Part shown: positions 1 to 5,075 of the stretch, in pieces
Layout: every line of letters begins with the position of its first letter
How positions within the stretch are numbered: the stretch's first letter is position 1
Assembly (NCBI GenBank): GCA_013329355.1
Contig: DUKK01000229.1
Coordinates: 1 to 5,075 of the forward strand
Length of the DNA stretch: 5,075 bases
Reading direction: 5' to 3'
DNA from: Candidatus Poseidoniaceae archaeon
GTDB taxonomy: Archaea > Thermoplasmatota > Poseidoniia > Poseidoniales > Poseidoniaceae
Notes under the pieces: generated by a model
Databases searched by the model: none
What the model saw: the letters and a program-made list of their open reading frames with translations, nothing else
What the model was told of the DNA's origin: nothing
Program-made: the position numbers and the translations under genes

Positions 1-1916
1 CCCGCCTCTATCTCAGCGAAGGTTTGGCTACCATCCACCTCGGTAAGTGAGGTTACATCTACTGCTTTCTGGAAGTTGGTAGCATTGACATATTCCCAGT
101 CATCGCCTTGCAGTTGTTGCATGATGTCGACATCTCCAAACACAGCTTTACCCTGCACCACTGTAAGCGCAACATCAGCGTCAATGGCCTCGATCAGATT
201 TCGATAGGGATCTTCATGAAACGTGTCTATGACTACCAGATCTGCATACAAGTCTGCCTTTATTCGGCCAACAAATGGTGCCCAACCTGTGGCATCTGCT
301 GGATTTGATGTAACCATCTCGACTAATTGGTAATTGCTAAAGTAACCGTTGAGGTTGTTGCTATTCCACATGTCTGCTACTTTGAGTTCATGAAGGTTAT
401 TTTTCGACCCGCTGGGCCCCCAGTCAGGTGAAATTGAAATACTTACTCCGGCTTGGTGGGCAGCAACAACATCAGTCGTATCACCATATAGTAACAGATT
501 GGATAGCGGAGACCATACTAATTCAGAATTGACACTTGCCATCTGATTGAATTGCGAGGAATCCATTGCAGTGCCGTGAATAACAATAGTTTCGTCCATG
601 ATTAGACCCTTATTCCACAAGGCATCAAATTCGTCTTTACTGGACTGGTCAACACCTTCTGAAAGATGAACAAACCATGCGTTGAGAGTGCCAGACTCGC
701 TTTGACTGATTAAGTGGCTACCAGTGTAATCATCATCCGCAGCACCACACACTGCGCAGGTCGAGATACCATCTTGGCCGAAGTTGTATAATTCGACATT
801 ACGAGACAGGATACTGTCCCAGGCTTGAGTGCCGGAACTTGGCGAGCCTTGCATTGCAGTCACTCCTCCAGAAACTGCTTGAACCTCGGCATATTTCATC
901 TGTTCACTCGCCATATCCCAGCGATAGGAGGACTGGATATTGGTTTTCATCCAGGTTATACTCGGACCATAATCCCAGTTGTTACCCCACTGATATCGGT
1001 TGGTGTAGCCACCTTCTTCGGACTTTTGGGAATCACTAAGGTGAACCTCAAAATCCCACAATGGGATGTGATTGTAATGGACATGATTGTGCAAATCAAT
1101 CAGCCCTGGATAAATCGTTCCATCGGTTTCGACGATCGGGACATCAGTGAAATCTACCCCCGCAGGTGGGTTATTGTTCGACGCCCATACACCGGTTATC
1201 TTACCGTCTCTAATCATCACATTGCCGTTGTTAATGACATTTGTTTCTCCATCCATGGTGACAACTCTTCCTTTGAGAAGGAATGCTCTAGAAGAATCTG
1301 TATTGCTCAATTTGTAACATTTCACAATATTGTCTGGAACTGTGTAAGGTTCCGTGTAATCTGTAGCCCGTCCGGGTGTTGGGTTGTCTTTGCTAACCGT
1401 TCCTCCGTCTGAGACGTATGATAATCCGTAACTCGAATCACCAGCTGGGAATGACATTGAATGTATGACGTTTTGTGACGTATCAGAAATTGAAACAGTT
1501 TCTCCATCATAGTAGCTCAGGTCTAGGTCAGAGTCAGCCCTAAAGATAACAATTCTTTCGTCAGCGCCTAGTGTAGTATTGTATGGCAACTGGCAGGGTG
1601 GACTGCCACTGGTTGTTGATAAGAGCCAACTTGAAACATCCTGAGACGTATCACCTGAATTCCATACCTCGATGAATTGATCGCTGAATTTACCATAATC
1701 TCCATCACCGTTCCAGTCAACTGAGCCGTAGACATTGTCTGATGTATCATTGGCGACCAGATTATTCGGACTGACAAAAAGTTCAGCAATTACTATGTTT
1801 GAGTCACGGGCTCCGGTGTTCATATTGTTGTTTGATTTGAGGTTGCCAACAACCGGGCTGTAAGTTGAAACAAGGAATAGCAAGATGAGGCTTACCCCAA
1901 CTAAAACTCGTCGCAT
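1..1916 (-). CDS. Exported amidohydrolase with N-terminal lamin-tail domain (3' end cut by window edge)
   Basis: Predicted secreted metal-dependent hydrolase; the substrate cannot be read from the sequence. Residues 1-25 form a signal peptide (MRR, then a hydrophobic LVGVSLILLFLV core). Residues about 41-183 resemble a lamin-tail domain: IVIAEL opening, an acidic DWNGDGD loop at 67-73, FIEVWNSGD at 81-89, SSWLL, and a closing NPTPGR. Residues about 211-620 are an amidohydrolase barrel. Its expected ligands are HNH (H276, H278) in LIDLHNHVH, H417 and E420 in FVHLSEG, H447 in VIHG and D498 in SPDWGPSGS. It then has SNPADATGW and ADLVVID, typical of the C-terminal part of the family. HxxE plus H and D, with no obvious carboxylated lysine, points to the COG0402/imidazolonepropionase-like branch. 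The start at 1916 is chosen because it is the only ATG giving a signal peptide, and AAAGGTCA lies just upstream (1928-1921). All 638 visible codons are open. It is divergent from the thioredoxin gene. Family assignment is firm; specificity (peptidase, deaminase or other amidase) is open. Confidence 0.9.
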   Translation of the reverse strand, partial: MRRVLVGVSLILLFLVSTYSPVVGNLKSNNNMNTGARDSNIVIAELFVSPNNLVANDTSDNVYGSVDWNGDGDYGKFSDQFIEVWNSGDTSQDVSSWLLSTTSGSPPCQLPYNTTLGADERIVIFRADSDLDLSYYDGETVSISDTSQNVIHSMSFPAGDSSYGLSYVSDGGTVSKDNPTPGRATDYTEPYTVPDNIVKCYKLSNTDSSRAFLLKGRVVTMDGETNVINNGNVMIRDGKITGVWASNNNPPAGVDFTDVPIVETDGTIYPGLIDLHNHVHYNHIPLWDFEVHLSDSQKSEEGGYTNRYQWGNNWDYGPSITWMKTNIQSSYRWDMASEQMKYAEVQAVSGGVTAMQGSPSSGTQAWDSILSRNVELYNFGQDGISTCAVCGAADDDYTGSHLISQSESGTLNAWFVHLSEGVDQSSKDEFDALWNKGLIMDETIVIHGTAMDSSQFNQMASVNSELVWSPLSNLLLYGDTTDVVAAHQAGVSISISPDWGPSGSKNNLHELKVADMWNSNNLNGYFSNYQLVEMVTSNPADATGWAPFVGRIKADLYADLVVIDTFHEDPYRNLIEAIDADVALTVVQGKAVFGDVDIMQQLQGDDWEYVNATNFQKAVDVTSLTEVDGSQTFAEIEA

Positions 1917-2003
1917 GTATTGACCTTTACTACCAAGGACATTAACCCGCCGGTAACTTCTCGTAAACGATTAGATGATAGACTAAATCAATTAGGGCAA
2001 TAT
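1917..2003. promoter_or_regulatory. Divergent promoter region between amidohydrolase and thioredoxin
   Basis: This 87-bp stretch separates the minus-strand start at 1916 from the preferred plus-strand start at 2004, so both promoters should lie here. AT-rich patches at about 1971-1994 could hold a TATA element for either direction, but no clear BRE/TATA consensus stands out. Weak ribosome-binding candidates are AAAGGT (minus strand, 1928-1923, six bases before the ATG) and AGGG (1994-1997, six bases before the plus ATG). The region is also open in the thioredoxin frame from a TTG at 1920, so part of it could instead be coding. Confidence 0.4.
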
Positions 2004-2378
2004 ATGGCCACTAAAGATATCAGCGAACCAGAGTTTGTCGACATCATCGATAACAACAACATCGTAATACTTGATTTTTGGGCGGAGTGGTGTGGTCCAT
2101 GCAAAGCCTACGGACCGGTTTACGAGCGAGTTTCCGAGGAATTTCCTGACGTAGTGTTTGCTAAAATCAACACTGAGGTTGAGCCAGAGTTAGGTAGGAT
2201 GTTTAATATCAGATCGATACCAACAACTGTAGCCTTCAAAGAACAAGTTGGCGTTTTTATGCAACCTGGAGCCTTACCTGAGGACGCATTAAGAGATTTG
2301 GTGGTAATGCTCAAAGACTTAGATATGGATGAAGTCAGGCAAGAGATGAAATCCAAGAAAAATGAGTCGGGTGAGTAA
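2004..2378 (+). CDS. Thioredoxin, cytoplasmic, WCGPC active site
   Basis: Small thiol-disulfide oxidoreductase, 124 residues from the chosen ATG against roughly 105-110 for a standard thioredoxin. The hallmark block is LDFWAEWCGPCK with C30 and C33 as the redox pair and D24 at the position of the buried Asp of E. coli thioredoxin. SIPTT carries the conserved cis-proline (P73) that packs on the active site. PGALPEDALRDLV fits the final strand turn and C-terminal helix. A charged tail (residues about 105-124, Lys/Glu/Asp-rich) extends past the usual fold. There is no signal peptide or membrane segment, so it should reduce cytoplasmic proteins, though electrons could be passed onward. Start choice: ATG 2004 has AGGG six bases upstream. 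A TTG at 1920 would add 28 hydrophilic residues but would start three bases from the divergent ATG, leaving no promoter space. The next gene begins 47 bp downstream on the same strand. The family is certain; the exact start and physiological partner are not. Confidence 0.93.
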   Translation: MATKDISEPEFVDIIDNNNIVILDFWAEWCGPCKAYGPVYERVSEEFPDVVFAKINTEVEPELGRMFNIRSIPTTVAFKEQVGVFMQPGALPEDALRDLVVMLKDLDMDEVRQEMKSKKNESGE

Positions 2379-2382
2379 AGAC

Positions 2383-2390
2383 AAATTATG
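2383..2390 (+). promoter_or_regulatory. Possible TATA-like element before the lipoprotein gene
   Basis: AAATTATG lies in the 47-bp gap between the thioredoxin stop and the ATG at 2426. Archaeal transcription usually starts about 25 bases downstream of TATA, which would give a start near 2410-2415 and a very short leader. GAGGG at 2409-2413 is 12 bases from the ATG, rather far for a ribosome-binding site. One AT-rich octamer is weak evidence, and read-through from the thioredoxin gene is equally possible. Confidence 0.2.
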
Positions 2391-2425
2391 CGATGATTTC
2401 AATAGGTTGAGGGCTAGCGGCAATC

Positions 2426-4234
2426 ATGCGATGGAAACCCTGGCTCATCATTTTAGTCATGATGAGTGCGACCTTATCTGGTTGCATCGGAGAAGACTCC
2501 GATGACAACAATGAGGTGTCGAGTCAAGATTCATATCCAGAGCCTTGGGAGAGGTCTAAGCTTGTATATGATGATACAGATGTATTTAGTCGCGTTAGCG
2601 TCAATGGAACACATAATATCTCAGCACCCCAGTCAATTTACGTCCCGGTCCCCACGATTACTGCGGCCGACGGAGGTGCAGGAGTAACCGGCGGTGCGGA
2701 AGTTCACCTCGGCTTGTGGCTTCCAGAAATTGAAGGATGTGATTACTCCGCTGGCAATCTAACTGAAGATTGCCGAGTTCCAGTGCTCGCTGATGTTGGA
2801 CCATATTACGATGATGGGGATGTTTCTGCAACCACACCTGCAGACAGACTTGGTCGGTTCTTAATTGAGAATTATGTTCCTCACGGTTATGCCGTTGCAC
2901 AAGTTTCGGTATTTGGCACTGGTAACTCTAATCATTGCATGGATTTGATGGGGACAGACGAGCAGAGAGGTATTGATGCCGCAGTCACTTACCTCGGTGA
3001 GGCAGGATGGTCCAACGGCAAGGTCGGGCTGATTGGTAAGTCCTATGATGGTTCAACCCCGTGGCAAGCTGCTACTTTTGGCAACCCATATCTTGCAACT
3101 ATTGTTCCGATGTCTGGGCTAATTGGCGTTCATGAGTTAATGTGGCGAAATGGTAGTATGGAAGCACGTGGACCAATCATGCACAATGGTGTTTATGGCG
3201 CATTCGGAATCGATGGTGATGGTGGTGACGCAGAGAATCTGTGTGAGGGTTACATAGAGGGTTACATCAATGGACCTGCCGCCTACCAAACTGGGGGAAT
3301 GGTAGACTATGCTGGCAATACCTATTGGACAGAACGCTCTTTCATAGGCCGAGTGCTAGAAAATTATCAAGGCTCAGTTTACATTATCCAAGGAATGCAG
3401 GATTGGAATGTCGACCCACACATGTCGTTCCCGGTCCACCAACAAGTCGAGGCGTCAGGAATAGAAATTAAGACTTTAGCTGGCCAATGGGCACACGATT
3501 ACCCAGACCGAGTTCAAGGTCACAGTTCACAAGGCTCAGGGCGTGGTGCAGAAGCCTATCCATACACACTGCGGTGGGACTGGGCTGATGAAATGCTTTA
3601 CTGGTTTGATTGGTATCTCAAAGGTGAAGGAAGAGCGCCAACGCTTGGAGTTGAAATGCAGGATAATCGCGGAGGCTGGCGTTTTGAATCAACTTACCCC
3701 GCGCTAGACACTGAGTATCTCGAGATAAACGGAGCCGATATGGCCCCGGACGGTACCTCCATGTCAGCATCATCATCAATAACACTGAGTTATGGTCCTT
3801 TTGAAGAAGATGTGATTATCGCAGGTATGCCGACATTTCACATTCCAGTTACTCCCAGTACCCTCAATGGTGCTCACGGGTTTTTGGAAATGACCGATGA
3901 GAACGGGATGCACCTTGGTCATGCAGTCATGGATTTCCGTTTCCATGCCGGGGGTAGAGATGGACAGTTGAGCTTAGTTCCATATGTCGAAGTGTTAGGT
4001 CTGATGGAGTTTATGCCAATGGATGTCTACGTTTCTGCTGGTGAAACAATCTACATTACCATGACTCAAACGGGTGAAGACTACGTACCGTCTTCTTCCG
4101 CTGTCGGAGGATATTCGGTTGATTGGAGTGGCTCAACATTAACTCTACCAATTGTTCAGCGGACTTGTCAAGACCTATACCAAGCACCCATACATGTCTA
4201 CGGGACAGGTGAAGCTGGTACTAGGGAATGCTGA
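2426..4234 (+). CDS. Lipoprotein serine hydrolase, CocE/X-prolyl dipeptidyl-peptidase (S15) family
   Basis: Predicted lipid-anchored, extracytoplasmic alpha/beta-hydrolase of 602 residues. Family members cleave X-Pro dipeptides from peptide N-termini or hydrolyse esters and acylated amides, and the sequence alone does not say which. Residues 1-20 are a lipoprotein signal (MRWKPWLIILVMM core) ending in the lipobox LSGC with C20 as lipid site. An acidic linker (EDSDDNNE) follows. The catalytic domain has the family marker SVFGTGNS at 161-168, the nucleophile elbow GKSYDG with S206, a likely acid D326 in GMQDWNVD, and a likely His H357 in GQWAHDYPD. Residues about 385-575 match the beta-rich C-terminal jelly-roll of S15 enzymes. 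Besides C20 there are six cysteines (105, 116, 171, 273, 581, 602), compatible with disulfides outside the cell. Sequons at N60, N64, N111 and N242 could be glycosylated. The ATG at 2426 is kept because it gives a textbook lipoprotein signal. It lies 47 bp after the thioredoxin gene. Confidence 0.92.
   Translation: MRWKPWLIILVMMSATLSGCIGEDSDDNNEVSSQDSYPEPWERSKLVYDDTDVFSRVSVNGTHNISAPQSIYVPVPTITAADGGAGVTGGAEVHLGLWLPEIEGCDYSAGNLTEDCRVPVLADVGPYYDDGDVSATTPADRLGRFLIENYVPHGYAVAQVSVFGTGNSNHCMDLMGTDEQRGIDAAVTYLGEAGWSNGKVGLIGKSYDGSTPWQAATFGNPYLATIVPMSGLIGVHELMWRNGSMEARGPIMHNGVYGAFGIDGDGGDAENLCEGYIEGYINGPAAYQTGGMVDYAGNTYWTERSFIGRVLENYQGSVYIIQGMQDWNVDPHMSFPVHQQVEASGIEIKTLAGQWAHDYPDRVQGHSSQGSGRGAEAYPYTLRWDWADEMLYWFDWYLKGEGRAPTLGVEMQDNRGGWRFESTYPALDTEYLEINGADMAPDGTSMSASSSITLSYGPFEEDVIIAGMPTFHIPVTPSTLNGAHGFLEMTDENGMHLGHAVMDFRFHAGGRDGQLSLVPYVEVLGLMEFMPMDVYVSAGETIYITMTQTGEDYVPSSSAVGGYSVDWSGSTLTLPIVQRTCQDLYQAPIHVYGTGEAGTREC
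3245..3268 (+). repeat. In-frame 12-bp tandem duplication inside the S15 hydrolase gene
   Basis: Two adjacent 12-base units (gagggttacata and gagggttacatc) differ only in the last base. They are in the reading frame and encode EGYI twice (residues 274-281). They sit between the catalytic Ser and Asp, in the region where S15 enzymes carry their variable lid. The near-identity at DNA level suggests a recent slippage duplication rather than an ancient protein repeat. Confidence 0.75.
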
Positions 4235-4240
4235 TTTCCT
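4223..4240 (+). terminator. Small hairpin spanning the stop codon of the S15 hydrolase gene
   Basis: AGGGAAT (4223-4229) and ATTTCCT (4234-4240) can pair as a 7-bp stem with one G-U pair around a GCTG loop. The TGA stop (4232-4234) lies across the loop and the base of the second arm. No real T-run follows (CGTTCC), so it is not a bacterial-type intrinsic terminator. It could affect 3' end formation or be chance. Confidence 0.22.
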
Positions 4241-4288
4241 CGTTCCATAAGCGCTATTCTCTTAAGCCGATGACAAACCATTGTGTGC

Positions 4289-5075
4289 ATGGTTCTTAGT
4301 ACGCTACCGGGCGTTGGCGAGAGATTAGCCAAGAAAATGGCTGACCACTTTGGTTCAGAGGAAGCGGTCTTAAGCTCGCTAAAATCTGGAGATATCGGCC
4401 AAATTGCCGAAATTGATGGTGTTTCACCCAAACGTGCGTTAGCGTTGGCGCGTAGTGTTGCTGGTGATGATGGACAATTCTTAGCAACCAAAGAATCGAT
4501 AAAGTTGCATCAACAACTAATTGACCAGATATCGGGATTTATTGCCTCACCGGGCACTAAGGACCGCCTTCAACTGTTGACCCCAATAACGGATCCAACT
4601 GGGCGCAGAAAAGCGATCCAACAAGCGATGACTTTTTTGGCAAATCAAAACGGTTTGGCGGAAAAGCTACACACAGAACTACAAAAAATCATTTCTCTCA
4701 AGGCTAACACTGACCGATATGACCGTGTGGTTGTAACGCACGAGCCTATTGACGAACTGAAAAAGTATTGCCGAGTGTTAACTCCTGCGCCTAGTGAGAC
4801 CTGGAAAGATTATACCGTATTTGACAAAGTCACATGGTTAGGCAAAGGTGCACCCAGTGATACACCAGAGGGATGGATTGTGCTTGGAGTAAATCCATCA
4901 AGAGAGTTAATTCTACCAGAGATGACACTGGATTGGTTTAACAAAAATCGCCAAACTCTAACAGCATTGTCAGAGATAATTACAATTACTCAAAGTCAGC
5001 AATCAAATGATGAATTCATAGCCTTACTTAGTGAGTGTCTTGACGACCTAGAGCCCTTACCTGAACTACTTTTCA
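4289..5075 (+). CDS. HhH-containing, probable archaeal MutS-family (COG1193-like) protein, N-terminal part
   Basis: Open reading frame of 262 codons running off the right edge. Residues 6-21 (LPGVGERLAKKMADHF) and 39-57 (IAEIDGVSPKRALALA and following) are two helix-hairpin-helix motifs, the non-specific DNA-backbone grip of repair enzymes. After them come a helical region with SPGTKDRLQLLTPI (about 87-100) and YDRVVV near residues 143-148. Then GWIVLGVNPSRELILPEMTLDWF resembles, from memory, archaeal proteins in which HhH precedes a MutS core and ABC-type ATPase. If so, the missing C-terminal half should hold Walker A, Walker B and the MutS signature; none is visible here. Start: an in-frame TGA at 4271 limits the choice to GTG 4283 or ATG 4289. 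ATG is preferred because the HhH begins at once, though no Shine-Dalgarno is seen. It lies 54 bp after the S15 gene. That the gene is real and that HhH motifs are present are well supported; the MutS name is moderate. Alternatives are other HhH-bearing nucleases or helicases. Confidence 0.62.
   Translation, partial: MVLSTLPGVGERLAKKMADHFGSEEAVLSSLKSGDIGQIAEIDGVSPKRALALARSVAGDDGQFLATKESIKLHQQLIDQISGFIASPGTKDRLQLLTPITDPTGRRKAIQQAMTFLANQNGLAEKLHTELQKIISLKANTDRYDRVVVTHEPIDELKKYCRVLTPAPSETWKDYTVFDKVTWLGKGAPSDTPEGWIVLGVNPSRELILPEMTLDWFNKNRQTLTALSEIITITQSQQSNDEFIALLSECLDDLEPLPELLF

Noticed and set aside
108..308. A 66-codon plus-strand ORF near the left edge.
   Set aside because: It lies antisense to the conserved C-terminal amidohydrolase motifs (SNPADATGW, ADLVVID), has a skewed His/Cys/Ile-rich composition and resembles no known protein.
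825..1412. A 195-codon plus-strand ORF (and a 66-codon one nested at 839-1039).
   Set aside because: It is antisense, in exact codon register, to the amidohydrolase catalytic core including the HxH motif. It shows no recognisable domain and is open only because the sense gene lacks TTA, CTA and TCA codons there.
1322..1789. Two minus-strand ORFs (1322-1510 and 1568-1789) inside the amidohydrolase gene.
   Set aside because: They are in a different frame from the verified signal peptide/lamin-tail reading and have no domain features.
2120..2356. A 78-codon minus-strand ORF opposite the thioredoxin.
   Set aside because: The thioredoxin frame carries clear family motifs across the same bases; the antisense product is Ser/Thr/Leu-rich with no features.
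1920..2378. Thioredoxin called from the TTG at 1920.
   Set aside because: It would start three bases from the divergent ATG and leave no promoter. The ATG at 2004 gives a near-normal thioredoxin length. It is kept as a finding because the extension is open.
2362..2505. A 47-codon plus-strand ORF overlapping the thioredoxin end and the lipoprotein start.
   Set aside because: It runs out of frame through the lipoprotein signal sequence and lipobox, has no ribosome-binding site and no recognisable motif. A translational-coupling leader cannot be excluded but nothing supports it.
2466..2900. ORFs at 2466-2687 (plus) and 2658-2900 (minus).
   Set aside because: Both are shadows within the S15 lipoprotein gene, whose frame holds the lipobox and the conserved N-terminal domain.
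4198..4491. A 97-codon minus-strand ORF (and a nested 63-codon one) covering the gap before the HhH gene.
   Set aside because: It is antisense to the HhH motifs, which are clear in the plus frame; its Ser/Pro/Ala-rich product has no domain.
1..5075. Mobile element, CRISPR, phage or defence island.
   Set aside because: No terminal inverted repeats, transposase or integrase motifs, regularly spaced repeats or tRNA-like attachment sites were seen on either strand.

Overview
The window looks like ordinary protein-coding DNA from a mesophilic, probably marine archaeon. The best guess is the Poseidoniales (Marine Group II) or a related Thermoplasmata lineage. This placement is an inference from three things: secreted enzymes with acidic, Asp/Gly/Asn-rich segments, weak or absent Shine-Dalgarno sequences, and a start-of-protein HhH segment resembling archaeal MutS-like proteins. 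No rRNA or other phylogenetic marker is present to settle it. No tRNA, rRNA, CRISPR array, transposon or phage gene was seen.

Layout: (1) 1-1916, minus strand: a long ORF, 638 visible codons, cut by the left edge. It encodes an exported amidohydrolase with a signal peptide and an N-terminal lamin-tail domain. I checked this frame codon by codon and it is uninterrupted. (2) 1917-2003: the 87-bp divergent control region. (3) 2004-2378, plus: a thioredoxin with WCGPC. (4) 2426-4234, plus: a lipobox-bearing serine hydrolase of the CocE/X-prolyl dipeptidyl-peptidase (S15) type, complete. (5) 4235-4288: a short spacer with a small hairpin across the preceding stop codon. (6) 4289-5075, plus: the N-terminal 262 codons of a protein with paired helix-hairpin-helix motifs, probably an archaeal MutS-family (COG1193-like) ATPase, cut by the right edge.

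How the genes may work together: the two large enzymes are both predicted to act outside the cytoplasm and both belong to superfamilies containing peptide-bond or amide hydrolases. A scavenging role on extracellular peptides is plausible but unproven. The thioredoxin between them has no signal peptide and should be cytoplasmic. The right-hand gene looks like an unrelated DNA-maintenance protein. The three plus-strand genes are spaced 47 and 54 bp apart and could be co-transcribed or have separate promoters.

I found no convincing evidence of a wholly new system. The items most worth a second look are the lamin-tail/amidohydrolase fusion, the cysteine pattern of the two exported enzymes, the 28-codon open extension upstream of the thioredoxin ATG, and the identity of the truncated HhH protein.
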